From: Candidatus Eisenbergiella intestinipullorum
GTDB taxonomy: Bacteria > Bacillota > Clostridia > Lachnospirales > Lachnospiraceae
Assembly: GCA_019119815.1 (NCBI GenBank)
Contig: DWWH01000022.1
Coordinates: 164,185-228,184 of the forward strand
Direction: 5' to 3'
Length of the DNA: 64,000 bases
Position 1 is the first letter of the stretch; each line of letters starts with the position of its first letter. Below the pieces are notes generated by a model. That model had not been told where the DNA came from. It worked only from the letters and a program-made list of their open reading frames with translations, and searched no databases. Positions 17,221 to 26,225 of this stretch are shown piece by piece. A program made the translations under genes and the position numbers.

Positions 17221-18699
17221 ATGAATACGAATGATACCTTTTCCAACCGTCCGGTCACGATGAATGAGAAGAATAATCTCCTTGAGATCGAGGAGCACAT
17301 GTATATTCTGGATGACGTGAAGAAGCCAAACGTGTTCCGGAATATGTTTCCTTATTCGGAGATTCCCAAGATCCCTTTCAACGACAGGATCGTTCCCCAC
17401 AATATGCCGAAGGACATCTGGATCACGGACACCACCTTCCGCGACGGACAGCAGTCCCGTGCGCCCTATACCACGGAGCAGATCGTTACCATCTATGATT
17501 ATCTGCACAGGCTGGGCGGACCCAACGGCATGGTGCGTGCCTGCGAATTCTTCCTTTACAGCAAGAAGGACAGGGACGCGGTCTATAAGTGCATGGAGAG
17601 AGGGTATCAGTTCCCGGAGGTGACCAGCTGGATCCGGGCGAGCAAGGAGGACTTCCGTCTGGTCAAGGAGATCGGCATGAAGGAAACCGGTATTCTGGTC
17701 AGCTGCTCTGATTATCATATTTTCATGAAGCTGAAGATGACCAGAAGGCAGGCGATGGACCACTATCTGAGCGTGATCCGTGACTGCCTGGAGGAAGGGA
17801 TCAGCCCCAGATGCCATCTGGAGGACATCACCCGGGCGGACATCTACGGATATGTGGTGCCCTTCTGTATGGAACTGATGAAGCTGATGGAGGAGTACAA
17901 GATCCCGATCAAGATCCGGGCCTGCGATACCATGGGCTACGGCGTGAACTATCCCGGCGCGGTGATCCCCAGAAGCGTGCCCGGCATCATCTATGCCCTG
18001 CACACCCATGCGGGCGTTCCCCATGCGATGCTGGAGTGGCACGGTCACAATGATTTTTATAAGGCCGTCACCAACTCCACCACCGCCTGGCTGTACGGCT
18101 GTTCCGGCGTGAACGCTTCCCTGTTCGGCATCGGGGAACGCACCGGAAATACCCCTCTGGAAGCGATGGTGTTTGAATACGCGCAGCTCAAGGGAGATCT
18201 GAACGGGATGGATACCACCGTCATTACGGAGCTTGCGGAGTATTATGAGAAGGAGATCGGCTACCACATTCCGGAGCGCACCCCCTTTGTGGGAAAGAAC
18301 TTCAATGTGACGCGTGCGGGGATTCATGCGGATGGTCTCTTGAAAAATGAGGAAATTTATAATATATTTGATACGGAAAAGTTTCTGAACCGTCCGGTGA
18401 TCTGTGCTGTGTCCAATACCTCGGGCCTGGCGGGGATCGCTCACTGGATCAACGCGCATTACGGCCTGAAGGATGAAAATGCGGTGGATAAGAATTCTCC
18501 TCTGGTCCATGAGGTGAAGAAGTGGGTGGACCAGGAATATGCGGACGGACGTGTGACGGTGCTCACGGACGAAGAGCTGACCGCAGTGATCGACGATGCC
18601 TGCCGCAGGCTGTCCGTAAGCCTGACGGGAAAGGCCGCGGCGGGAAGCAGGGCGGAGACGGCCGGAAAGCAGGAAGCGGGTGCACAGGCTGATGAATGA
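17221..18699 (+). CDS. DRE-TIM acyltransferase, probable Re-citrate synthase or homocitrate/isopropylmalate synthase relative
   Basis: 492 residues. The catalytic signature of the HMGL-like family is clear: DTTFRDGQQSRAP (Arg-Asp pair), a glutamate/histidine segment in PRCHLEDITRADIYG, and the metal-binding HxH-type motif in LEWHGHNDFYKA. The leucine-binding LeuA C-terminal domain is replaced by about 150 residues of a different type. The family condenses acetyl-CoA with 2-oxo acids. Because isocitrate dehydrogenase is two genes downstream, I infer oxaloacetate as substrate (Re-citrate synthase, as described in Clostridium kluyveri), feeding 2-oxoglutarate and glutamate synthesis. No aconitase gene is in this window. 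ATG 17221 follows GGAGG; an upstream in-frame ATG (17167) lies close to the promoter and has no Shine-Dalgarno. Confidence 0.8.
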   Translation: MNTNDTFSNRPVTMNEKNNLLEIEEHMYILDDVKKPNVFRNMFPYSEIPKIPFNDRIVPHNMPKDIWITDTTFRDGQQSRAPYTTEQIVTIYDYLHRLGGPNGMVRACEFFLYSKKDRDAVYKCMERGYQFPEVTSWIRASKEDFRLVKEIGMKETGILVSCSDYHIFMKLKMTRRQAMDHYLSVIRDCLEEGISPRCHLEDITRADIYGYVVPFCMELMKLMEEYKIPIKIRACDTMGYGVNYPGAVIPRSVPGIIYALHTHAGVPHAMLEWHGHNDFYKAVTNSTTAWLYGCSGVNASLFGIGERTGNTPLEAMVFEYAQLKGDLNGMDTTVITELAEYYEKEIGYHIPERTPFVGKNFNVTRAGIHADGLLKNEEIYNIFDTEKFLNRPVICAVSNTSGLAGIAHWINAHYGLKDENAVDKNSPLVHEVKKWVDQEYADGRVTVLTDEELTAVIDDACRRLSVSLTGKAAAGSRAETAGKQEAGAQADE

Positions 18700-19507
18700 G
18701 AAGAACGCAGCATATGAGGATCCTGTGCCTTATGAAGAGGAGATGCCGCATGCAGACAGCATACGGCAGGACGAAAAGAGGAAGAAAGACCGGGGCAGGA
18801 AAGGAAAGAAGGACATGCTCAGCCAGGCGGCGGAGACGGCCGACAGATATTCCCTGCGCGGCCGGGTCTTTCATCGTCTGCGTGATGACATCCTGAATGG
18901 AAAATACCGGGAATATGAGGAACTCCGGGAGGCGGCCATCGCGGAAGAGATGGGTGTCAGCCGCACGCCCGTCCGGGAGGCGTTAAGGCAGCTCGAGCTG
19001 GAGGGGCTGGTGCAGATCATCCCCAATAAGGGCGCCTATGTGACGGGCATCACGGTAAAGGATGTGAAGGACATCTATGCGATCCGTTCCCTGCTGGAGG
19101 GGCTGTGCGCGAAATGGGCCACGCAGAACATCAGCCCGGAGCAGATGGAGGAGATGGAGGAAAACGTGTATCTGGCCGCTTTTCATGCCGGAAAAGGACA
19201 TGCCGGGCAGCTTGCCGAGCTGGACAACCGTTTCCATGAGATCATGTACGAGGCCTCCGGGAGCAAGATGCTGGAGCACGTGCTGCGGGAATTCCATGAA
19301 TACGTGCTGCGGGTGAGAAAGAAGACGCTTTCCGACGGCAACAGGAGCATCCAGTCCAACGAGGAGCACAGGCGGATCATGGAGGCCATCCGTGACAAAA
19401 ATGCGGATCTGGCAGAACAGCTGGCCAATGCTCATATCAGAAACGCTTATTCCAACATGGTAAAAAGCGGCCTGTACGAGGCCTATCGGGAACCGGAAAA
19501 CAACTGA
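18680..19507 (+). CDS. GntR-family transcriptional regulator (FadR-type)
   Basis: The winged helix-turn-helix lies at about residues 55-125 ([43 protein letters not shown]), followed by an FCD ligand-binding domain with conserved acidic/histidine positions ([15 protein letters not shown] and [11 protein letters not shown]). The gene overlaps the end of the synthase gene by 20 bases, so it is co-expressed. GTG 18680 follows AGGAAGCGG. ATG 18692, or ATG 18815 ([14 protein letters not shown]), would remove a charged ~45-residue N-terminal extension that is unusual for the family. Probably regulates its own operon through the palindrome at 17150-17161. Ligand unknown; citrate or a related acid is plausible. 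Confidence 0.9.
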   Translation: MHRLMNEKNAAYEDPVPYEEEMPHADSIRQDEKRKKDRGRKGKKDMLSQAAETADRYSLRGRVFHRLRDDILNGKYREYEELREAAIAEEMGVSRTPVREALRQLELEGLVQIIPNKGAYVTGITVKDVKDIYAIRSLLEGLCAKWATQNISPEQMEEMEENVYLAAFHAGKGHAGQLAELDNRFHEIMYEASGSKMLEHVLREFHEYVLRVRKKTLSDGNRSIQSNEEHRRIMEAIRDKNADLAEQLANAHIRNAYSNMVKSGLYEAYREPENN

Positions 19508-19523
19508 AGACGTGGAGGTAAAA

Positions 19524-20732
19524 ATGGAAAAGATCAAAATGACAACGCCTCTGGTGGAGATGGACGGAGACGAAATGACCAGGATTCTGTGGAAGATGAT
19601 CAAGGAGGAGCTGCTGTCTCCTTTCATTGATCTGAACACGGAATATTATGATCTCGGTCTGGCTCACCGCAACGAAACGGATGACAGAGTAACGGTGGAA
19701 TCTGCGGAAGCCACGAAGAAATACGGCGTTGCCGTCAAATGCGCCACCATCACGCCCAATGCGGCACGTATGACGGAATACGGCCTGAAGGAGATGTGGA
19801 AGAGCCCCAACGGGACCATCCGAGCCATCCTGGACGGCACGGTTTTCCGTGCTCCCATCGTAGTGAAGGGGATCGAGCCCTGCGTGAAAAACTGGGAGAA
19901 GCCCATCACCATCGCCCGTCATGCCTACGGTGATGTCTATAAGAACGTGGAAATGAAGATTTCCGCTCCCGGAAAGGCGGAGCTGGTCTTTACGGATGAA
20001 AACGGGACGGAGAAACGGGAGACCATCTTTGAATTCAAGGGTCCCGGCGTCCTGCAGGGCATGCACAACACGGAGGCTTCCATCCGCAGCTTTGCCCGTG
20101 CCTGCTTCCAGTATGCGGTCAGCACGAAGCAGGATCTCTGGTTCGGAAGCAAGGACACCATTTCCAAGAAATACGATCATACCTTTAAGGATATTTTCCA
20201 GGAGGTTTATGAGACGGAATATAAGGAAGCCTTTGAGAAGCTGGGCCTGACCTATTTCTACAGCCTGATCGACGACATTGTGGCCCGTATCATGAAGGCG
20301 AAGGGCGGCTTTATCTGGGCCTGCAAGAATTATGACGGAGACGTGATGAGCGATATGGTTTCCTCCGCTTTCGGTTCTCTCGCCATGATGACCTCTGTTC
20401 TGGTCTCTCCCGACGGCGTGTACGAGTATGAAGCAGCTCATGGGACCGTTCAGCGCCATTACTATAAGTATCTGAAGGGAGAGGAAACCTCCACCAACCC
20501 GGTTGCCACCATCTTCGCCTGGACCGGCGCCCTCAGAAAGCGCGGTGAGCTGGACGGCATCGAGGCTCTCATGACCTTTGCGGACAAACTGGAAAAGGCT
20601 ACCATCGATACCATTGAAAGCGGCGTGATGACCAAGGATCTCGCGCAGATCACCACTCTGGAAAACGTGACTGCCTTAAACAGCCAGGATTTCATCCATG
20701 CCATCCGCACCCGTTTGGAAAAGCTGCTGTAA
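19524..20732 (+). CDS. icd: Isocitrate dehydrogenase, NADP-type (homodimeric, eukaryote-like)
   Basis: The 402 residues start [23 protein letters not shown], the characteristic beginning of this class. They continue with the substrate-loop [14 protein letters not shown], metal-binding aspartates in IDDIVARIM and NYDGDVMSD, and the cofactor region [15 protein letters not shown], whose Arg-His pair is typical of NADP specificity. It converts isocitrate to 2-oxoglutarate with release of CO2. The start at 19524 follows GGAGGTAAAA; the GTG 12 bases earlier lies inside the Shine-Dalgarno leader. Third gene of the synthase/GntR operon, 16 bases after the GntR stop. Confidence 0.96.
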   Translation: MEKIKMTTPLVEMDGDEMTRILWKMIKEELLSPFIDLNTEYYDLGLAHRNETDDRVTVESAEATKKYGVAVKCATITPNAARMTEYGLKEMWKSPNGTIRAILDGTVFRAPIVVKGIEPCVKNWEKPITIARHAYGDVYKNVEMKISAPGKAELVFTDENGTEKRETIFEFKGPGVLQGMHNTEASIRSFARACFQYAVSTKQDLWFGSKDTISKKYDHTFKDIFQEVYETEYKEAFEKLGLTYFYSLIDDIVARIMKAKGGFIWACKNYDGDVMSDMVSSAFGSLAMMTSVLVSPDGVYEYEAAHGTVQRHYYKYLKGEETSTNPVATIFAWTGALRKRGELDGIEALMTFADKLEKATIDTIESGVMTKDLAQITTLENVTALNSQDFIHAIRTRLEKLL

Positions 20733-20755
20733 GAGCGGCCCTTTCACAGGAAAAT

Positions 20756-20777
20756 GGGGACTGTCTGCACAGTCCCC
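20756..20777 (+). repeat. Short hairpin before the gtrA leader
   Basis: A 9-bp stem, GGGGACTGT with ACAGTCCCC, and a 4-base loop. It lies directly before the CGGCATGGAGG leader of the next gene; no T tract. Confidence 0.6.
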
Positions 20778-20792
20778 GGCATGGAGGAAATG

Positions 20793-21194
20793 ATGAAAAA
20801 ATTATTGGAACAGATCATTAAATTCGGACTGGTGGGTTTTCTGTGCTTCTTCATCGACTATGGCATCATGGTCGCCCTGACGGAGCTTTGCGGCATCAAT
20901 TCCACAGTTTCCAGCGGCATCTCCTTTTCCGTATCGGTGATCGTTAACTATATCCTGAGCATCACCGTGGTCTTTGATGCGGACAGAGAAGCCAACAAGG
21001 CAAAGCAGTTTATCATCTTTCTGGTCCTGAGCGTCATCGGCCTGGGGATCAACACCCTGATCATGTGGGCGGGGACCGGAATCCTGGACCGGTATATGGA
21101 GCGTTCCTACATGCTGGTAAAGATTTTTGCCACAGCGGTTGTGATGGTCTATAACTTCATTACCAGGAAGATCTTTATTGAAAAAAAGGACTGA
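20793..21194 (+). CDS. GtrA-family membrane protein
   Basis: 133 residues with four predicted membrane helices (about 10-30, 36-56, 75-97 and 104-124) and the GtrA signature (FGLVGFLCFFIDYGIMVAL; VNYILSITVVF; NFITRKIFIEKK). The family is thought to help flip or transfer polyprenyl-linked sugars. ATG 20793 (the second of two adjacent ATGs) gives a 5-base spacing from GGAGG. It follows isocitrate dehydrogenase by 60 bases and ends before a bidirectional terminator. Confidence 0.9.
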   Translation: MKKLLEQIIKFGLVGFLCFFIDYGIMVALTELCGINSTVSSGISFSVSVIVNYILSITVVFDADREANKAKQFIIFLVLSVIGLGINTLIMWAGTGILDRYMERSYMLVKIFATAVVMVYNFITRKIFIEKKD

Positions 21195-21252
21195 CGCAGC
21201 CCGGAAAGGGATCGTCCGCAGCTCCGGACGCCTGAAACGGTCTTTGCATGAT

Positions 21253-21303
21253 AAAAACCGCTTCCCTGCAGGTTTTCTCAACCGGCAGGGAAGCGGTTTT
21301 TTT
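21253..21303. terminator. Bidirectional intrinsic terminator
   Basis: A 17-bp stem (21253-21269 and 21285-21301) is flanked by an A run on the left and a T run (21297-21303) on the right. It separates convergent gtrA and the ABC-F gene, whose stop codon lies inside the T run. Confidence 0.92.
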
Positions 21304-23305
21304 ATTCCGACAGCGCTTCCCATTCCTCCATCTTTGCAAGCAGTTCTTCTTCGATCTGCGCCTTTTCTTTGGACAGAGTCTGGAGCTTCGCCACATCGGT
21401 GCAGACCTCCGGAAGGGCCATCTCAGCATCGATCTGTGCGCTGCGTTCCTCCAGAACGGTGATGCGCTCCTCACAGCGTTTCAGCGCATTTTCCTTTTTC
21501 CTCTGGGCGGCCTGCGCCTCTTTCTGGCTTTTCCAGTCCTGCTTGAGCGCGCTTTCTGAAGCGGGAGAAGCTGCCGCATTCTTCCCCCGGGCAGCCGGGG
21601 CGGATCCGGCAGAAGCGTTTCCTGACAGCCCGCCCTTTCCCGGGATCTGTTCCGTTCCGTCTGAGCGGGAAGCGGGCTGACCGGACAGAGACTGCTCAAG
21701 CTGCGCCTTCTTTTCCAGATAATAGTCATAATTTCCCGCATAGCCGGTGAGCGCTCCGTTCTCCAGCTCCAGGATGCGGCCGGCAGTGCGGTTGATGAAA
21801 TAACGGTCGTGGGAGACATAGAGAACGGTGCCGGTATACCGGTTCAGCGCGTCTTCCAGGATCTCCTTGCTGGTGATGTCCAGGTGATTGGTGGGCTCGT
21901 CCAGGATCAGGAAATTGGCCTCGGAGAGCATCAGCTTGGCAAGAGACACCCGTCCTCTTTCGCCGCCGGAAAGCATTTTGATCTGCTTGAACACATCCTC
22001 TCCGGTAAACAGGAAGGCGGCGAGAACATTGCGGATCTCCGTATTGGAAAGAGAGGGGTATTCGTCCGAGATCTCCTCAAAAATAGTCTTGTCCGGATGC
22101 AGCACATGGTGTTCCTGATCGTAATAGCCGATCTGTACCTTGCTGCCGATGCGGATTTCTCCCGCATCCGCATCCACCAGGCCGTTGATGATCTTCAGGA
22201 TCGTGGTCTTTCCCGTACCGTTGTCTCCGATGATGGCCACATGCTCACCCCGCTTCAGGAAGAAGGACAGATCGGTGAAGAGGGGGCGGGAGTCGAAGGC
22301 CTTGGCCAGTCCCTCTACGCTGAGCACGTCGTTTCCGCTTTCGATGCGGGGCGTCAGCTCGATGCGCATATCATCGCGCACCTGCGTGGGTTTTTCCAGG
22401 ACCTCCATCTTCTGGAGCATCTTTTCCCGGCTTTCCGCCCGGCGGATGGATTTTTCCCGGTTGAAGGAACGCAGCTTTTCAATGACCGCCTCCTGGTGAC
22501 GGATTTCCTGCTGCTGATTCAGCCAGGCGTGCATCTGGGCGGAGCGGATCTGTTCCTTCTTCACCGCATAGTCGGAATAGCTTCCGGAAAAGACACTGGC
22601 CTTTCCCCCATCCAGCTCGATGATCTTGGTGGCGATCCTGTCCAGGAAATACCGGTCATGGGAAACGATCAGCACCGCACCCTTATAGCCGGTCAGCCAG
22701 GTCTCCAGCCAGGCGATGGAGGACATGTCCAGATGGTTGGTGGGCTCGTCCAGGATGATCAGATCCGGCCGGGTTAGGAGCAGCCGGCCCAGGGCGACAC
22801 GTGTTTTCTGGCCGCCGGAAAGGGTGGATACCCGCTTGGAGAATTCCTCCTCGCAAAAGCCGAGTCCCTTGAGCACGCCGGTCACCTCGCTGCGGCAGCT
22901 GTAGCCGTCCGCCTGCTCAAAACGGTGCATAAGCTGGGTATACCGTTCCATCAGGTCTTCCAGTGCCTGTCCCTTTTCCTGCTTCATCTGCAGCTCGCAC
23001 GCACGGATCGCTTCTTCCAGATCCAGCACGTCCCGTTTGGCCTCCAGAACCTCTTCATAGATGGTCTGATCTCCCTCGGCCTGGGCATTCTGAGGGAGGT
23101 AGCCGAAGCGGACATCCTTTCCCCAGACCACCGTTCCCTCGTCCGGATCCAGCTCGCCGGTGAGAATGCGTAAGAGAGTGGTCTTTCCGGCCCCGTTGAT
23201 GCCGACGATGGCCGCCTTTTCGTGATCTTCTATATGAAAGGAGCAGCCTTTGAAGATCTGCTTTTCATGAAATGCCTTTCCCACATTCTGACAGGATAAA
23301 ACCAT
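21302..23305 (-). CDS. ABC-F family ATPase (ribosome-associated type)
   Basis: 667 residues with two ABC cassettes and no membrane segments. Cassette 1 has Walker A GINGAGKTT, signature LSGGQKTR and Walker B LIILDEPTNHLD. Cassette 2 has Walker A GDNGTGKTT, signature LSGGERGR and Walker B LILDEPTNHLD. The linker between them (AVKKEQIRSAQ through EKMLQKMEV) is the positively charged P-site tRNA interaction motif region. A C-terminal extension of about 110 residues ends in a coiled coil, as in YdiF/Uup-like members. ABC-F proteins work on translating ribosomes. ATG 23305 was chosen over an upstream TTG. Specific function (housekeeping or antibiotic protection) cannot be told. Confidence 0.93.
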   Translation of the reverse strand: MVLSCQNVGKAFHEKQIFKGCSFHIEDHEKAAIVGINGAGKTTLLRILTGELDPDEGTVVWGKDVRFGYLPQNAQAEGDQTIYEEVLEAKRDVLDLEEAIRACELQMKQEKGQALEDLMERYTQLMHRFEQADGYSCRSEVTGVLKGLGFCEEEFSKRVSTLSGGQKTRVALGRLLLTRPDLIILDEPTNHLDMSSIAWLETWLTGYKGAVLIVSHDRYFLDRIATKIIELDGGKASVFSGSYSDYAVKKEQIRSAQMHAWLNQQQEIRHQEAVIEKLRSFNREKSIRRAESREKMLQKMEVLEKPTQVRDDMRIELTPRIESGNDVLSVEGLAKAFDSRPLFTDLSFFLKRGEHVAIIGDNGTGKTTILKIINGLVDADAGEIRIGSKVQIGYYDQEHHVLHPDKTIFEEISDEYPSLSNTEIRNVLAAFLFTGEDVFKQIKMLSGGERGRVSLAKLMLSEANFLILDEPTNHLDITSKEILEDALNRYTGTVLYVSHDRYFINRTAGRILELENGALTGYAGNYDYYLEKKAQLEQSLSGQPASRSDGTEQIPGKGGLSGNASAGSAPAARGKNAAASPASESALKQDWKSQKEAQAAQRKKENALKRCEERITVLEERSAQIDAEMALPEVCTDVAKLQTLSKEKAQIEEELLAKMEEWEALSE

Positions 23306-23398
23306 GTGTATTTCCGTCCTTTCGTTTTCGGCCCCCAAACCCGGTTTCGGGCCCTTTGTCCAGAATCAGTTTAACGGGAAGCGGGCAGGATGTCAATG

Positions 23399-23563
23399 GT
23401 TACTGCTCAGCCGGTGCGGCTGTCAGGTTACCGCTCAGCCAGGTCTGCGCATTTACTGCGCAGACCGTACGAAAACAGACCGGCTGGAAGCATCCGGCCT
23501 GGCGCGAAGCGCTTGGAATGGCCGGATGCCGTTACAGCGCTGCCGAAGGCTGAGCTGTAACGC
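23399..23563. mobile_element. MITE-like repeat element, copy 2
   Basis: The core 23427-23561 matches copy 1 (11451-11589) at about 95 percent by eye. It has near-perfect 14-bp inverted ends, GTTACCGCTCAGCC (23427-23440) and GGCTGAGCTGTAAC (23548-23561). A second left terminus, GTTACTGCTCAGCC, lies at 23399-23412, as if two insertions or a partial duplication occurred. TGTCAATG flanks the outer limits (23391-23398 and 23564-23571). It fills most of the 358-base gap between the ABC-F gene and rex. No reading frame of note. Confidence 0.75.
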
Positions 23564-23590
23564 TGTCAATGAGGAGGCCGGCGTTGTGCA

Positions 23591-23619
23591 TTGACATATT
23601 TTTAACGGACGACTATAAT
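23591..23619 (+). promoter_or_regulatory. Strong sigma-A promoter of rex
   Basis: Consensus TTGACA (23591-23596) and TATAAT (23614-23619) with 17-base spacing, 20 bases after the right flank of the MITE-like element. No Rex-type TTGTTAA palindrome was seen over it. Confidence 0.85.
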
Positions 23620-23663
23620 GGGAAAGGAATCCAGAACAGTGACTTGATGGGAGACTTGAAACA

Positions 23664-24317
23664 GTGGAAAAAGAAATTTCTCAGGCGGTGATCGGACGCC
23701 TGCCCAGATATTTCCGGTTCCTGGGCGAGCTGAAGGATCAGGGAGTGGAACGGATCTCCTCCCAGGAGCTGAGCAGGCTGATGCATGTGACGGCGTCGCA
23801 GATCAGGCAGGATTTCAACAATTTCGGCGGATTCGGCCAGCAGGGCTACGGGTACAACGTGGAATACCTCTATACAGCGATCGGGAGCATCCTCGGCCTT
23901 GATAAAAAGCACCATCTGATCATCATCGGTGCGGGGAATCTGGGACAGGCGCTGGCAAACTATATGAATTTTGAACGCAGGGGCTTTATCTTCACCGGCA
24001 TTTTCGATATTAACGAGAAGCTGCACGGCAGGCGGATCCGGGGCATCCAGGTCCGCCCCATGGAGGAGATGCAGGCCTTCGTGAGAGAGAACGACATTGA
24101 CATCGCGGTCCTTACCATTCCGAAGGAAGGAGCGGTCGCAACAGCCGGGAAGCTGGTGGAGGCAGGAATAAAGGCAATCTGGAATTTCGCTCATGTGGAT
24201 CTGGATGTCCCGGCGGATGTGCAGGTGGAAAATGTGCACCTTTCGGACAGTCTGTTCCGGCTGTCCTACATGATCAACCGGTATGAAAAAGAGACGGGAA
24301 AATGCGTCGGGAAGTGA
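23664..24317 (+). CDS. rex: Redox-sensing transcriptional repressor Rex
   Basis: 217 residues. The N-terminal winged helix (LPRYFRFLGELKDQGVERISSQEL, with recognition part ASQIRQDFNNFGGFGQQGYGY split as two motifs) is followed by a Rossmann domain with GAGNLGQAL and the acidic FDIN that binds the adenine ribose. A C-terminal helix swaps between subunits. Rex senses the NADH/NAD+ ratio and represses fermentation and energy genes when NADH is low. It starts at GTG 23664, the start that gives the normal Rex N-terminus. A hairpin overlaps its stop. Confidence 0.97.
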   Translation: MEKEISQAVIGRLPRYFRFLGELKDQGVERISSQELSRLMHVTASQIRQDFNNFGGFGQQGYGYNVEYLYTAIGSILGLDKKHHLIIIGAGNLGQALANYMNFERRGFIFTGIFDINEKLHGRRIRGIQVRPMEEMQAFVRENDIDIAVLTIPKEGAVATAGKLVEAGIKAIWNFAHVDLDVPADVQVENVHLSDSLFRLSYMINRYEKETGKCVGK

Positions 24318-24333
24318 TCCCGGACGCATTTTC
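24298..24333 (+). terminator. Hairpin terminator overlapping the rex stop
   Basis: GAAAATGCGTC pairs with GACGCATTTTC, with further GGGA/TCCC pairing and one bulged base; TTTT is in the 3' arm but no long T run follows. Probably a modest terminator. Confidence 0.55.
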
Positions 24334-24471
24334 GTGCGATAAGACAGGCATCGCGGCTGGGATCGGACAGGGGAAGAAGATTTCCCTGCCCGGTCCTTTC
24401 AACAAAAAGAAGCCGTGCGGGCAAAGGGAGCGCGTGCGGATCAGGAAGGCATCACGCCGGGAGGAAATGGC

Positions 24472-26112
24472 ATGGATGAAAAAAGGCTGGAATATCTGGT
24501 GACGGCGGAACAGATGAAGGAATACGACCGGAATACGTCGGAGCATTTCGGCGTTCCGTCCCTGGTCCTGATGGAACGCGCCGCGCTGGCCTGCGCGCAG
24601 GTGATCCTGGAAAAGTGCGGGCGGAAAAGGGAACGGGTGCTGATCGCGGCGGGCTGCGGCAACAACGGCGGAGACGGCCTGGCCGTGGGACGGATTCTGA
24701 TGCAGGAGGGGTTTCCGGTGGATTTCTGGCTCATCGGAGAGCGAAGCCGCTGCTCTCCTGAAACAAAGAAACAGCTGTCCATCCTGGAAAACTATGGCCG
24801 TACGATCCGAAGTCGGGCGCCGGAGGAAAGATACGGGATCATCGTGGACGCCATTTTCGGGACCGGCCTGCGCCGGGCGCCGGAAGGAGCTTATGCGGAG
24901 GCGGTGGAGTGCATCAACCGAAGCGGGGCCTTTGTTCTGAGCGTGGACATTCCTTCCGGAGTCTGTGCGGATACTGGGAAGGTCTATGCTGCCGCAGTGC
25001 GCGCGGATGTGACCGTTACCTTTGCCTTTTTAAAAAGAGGGCTCCTGCTCTATCCCGGCGCATCCTTTGCCGGACAGGTACTGACAGCGCAGATCGGCAT
25101 CACAAAGGAAAGCTTCCTGGGTAAAGTGCCGGAAGCGTTCACCTTTCCGAAGGGAATGCCTGTCCCTTTGCCGGAAAGAAAGGCGGACGGCAATAAAGGC
25201 ACCTTCGGCAAGGTGCTTCTGGCGGCGGGAAGCCCCGGCATGGAGGGAGCCGCCATCCTTTCGGCTTCGGCTGTCCTGCGCGCAGGAGCCGGTATGGCCC
25301 GGGTGCTCTGCGAAAAGGAAGAAAGGCTGATCCTTCAGAGTGCGGCGCCTGAGGTCATGCTGGCTGTGTACGAACGAAAGGAAGAGGATCTCGCTGGAGG
25401 CGGGGAGGACCCTGCATCCGCAGCTTTCCGGAAGGCTGCGGACTGGGCGGATGTGATCGCCGCAGGGCCCGGGCTGGGAAGGAGCGAACAGGCGGGAAGG
25501 CTGATCCGCCTGATCCTGACAGAGACCGCGCAGCCTCTGATCCTGGATGCGGATGGGATCAACCTGCTGGCGCAGGAACGGGCATTTCTGGAAGAACTGT
25601 GCCGGAAAAGAAGGAAGAATCCCAGACCGCTCATCCTGACGCCCCATCCCGGCGAGCTGTCCAGGCTGACGGGAAAAAGCGTGGAGGAGATCCTGTCCGA
25701 TCCTGTTTCCGTCTCCCGGGAGTGGGCGGCCCGGCTGAACGCTGTCCTGGTGTGCAAAACGGCGGCCACGGTGACGGCCCGCCCGGACGGAGCCTGCTAT
25801 GTCAACCGGAGCGGAAACAGCGGGATGGCCACGGCCGGAAGCGGTGATGTGCTCACCGGGATCCTGGCCGGGCTTCTGGCGCAGGGGATGGAGGCCTTTG
25901 AGGCAGCCTGCGCGGGAGTGTATCTGCATGGCCTGGCGGGCGACGCGGCAGCGGCCCGCTCCAGTGAATATAATGTGAGCGCCGGCAGGATCCTGGAGGC
26001 GCTGGATCTGGTGATGAAGCCGGATGCCGTTTTTACGGAGCTGTTTGTGCCGGAGCGTCAGAAACAGTCTTCGGACATCGTTCGGCCGCTGACGCTCCGG
26101 AATGGAGAGTAA
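24472..26112 (+). CDS. nnr: Bifunctional NAD(P)HX epimerase/dehydratase
   Basis: 546 residues repair hydrated NADH and NADPH. The N-terminal epimerase domain (about 1-215) has a nucleotide site (AAGCGNNGGDGLAVGR) and catalytic-region DAIFGTGLRR with VDIPSGVCADTG. The C-terminal ADP-dependent dehydratase domain (about 230-510) shows GNKGTFGKVLLAAGS, AGPGLGRSEQ, LDADGINLL, LTPHPGELSRL and the anion-hole NSGMATAGSGDVLTG. ATG 24472 has GGGAGG at a good distance; the open frame further upstream lacks a Shine-Dalgarno. It sits between rex and alr. Confidence 0.96.
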   Translation: MDEKRLEYLVTAEQMKEYDRNTSEHFGVPSLVLMERAALACAQVILEKCGRKRERVLIAAGCGNNGGDGLAVGRILMQEGFPVDFWLIGERSRCSPETKKQLSILENYGRTIRSRAPEERYGIIVDAIFGTGLRRAPEGAYAEAVECINRSGAFVLSVDIPSGVCADTGKVYAAAVRADVTVTFAFLKRGLLLYPGASFAGQVLTAQIGITKESFLGKVPEAFTFPKGMPVPLPERKADGNKGTFGKVLLAAGSPGMEGAAILSASAVLRAGAGMARVLCEKEERLILQSAAPEVMLAVYERKEEDLAGGGEDPASAAFRKAADWADVIAAGPGLGRSEQAGRLIRLILTETAQPLILDADGINLLAQERAFLEELCRKRRKNPRPLILTPHPGELSRLTGKSVEEILSDPVSVSREWAARLNAVLVCKTAATVTARPDGACYVNRSGNSGMATAGSGDVLTGILAGLLAQGMEAFEAACAGVYLHGLAGDAAAARSSEYNVSAGRILEALDLVMKPDAVFTELFVPERQKQSSDIVRPLTLRNGE

Positions 26113-26148
26113 GATTGAAAAATAAGCCCGATGGCTTATTTTTCAATC
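26113..26148 (+). repeat. 36-nt hairpin repeat, copy 3
   Basis: A perfect 16-bp stem with CGAT loop starting at the base after the stop codon of the preceding gene. A second hairpin (CAGTTTTG at 26151-26158 pairing with CAAAACTG at 26169-26176) and the GCGGCCTCAGCGT / CGCTTCGGCATGGAGG leader follow before alr. Confidence 0.92.
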
Positions 26149-26225
26149 GGCAGTTTTGCAACGAAGCACAAAACTGCTGGGATCGCAGCGGCCTCAGCGT
26201 AGAACGCTTCGGCATGGAGGAAAAG

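Noticed and set aside
16093..18510. 805-residue open frame on the minus strand opposite the subtilisin and citrate-synthase-like genes
   Set aside because: It is the antisense shadow of two well-supported genes; high GC at third positions keeps stops rare on the other strand. It contains no recognisable domain and would span two unrelated genes.
23571..23663. Rex autoregulatory operator
   Set aside because: I looked for a TTGTTAA/TTAACAA palindrome around the rex promoter and found none.
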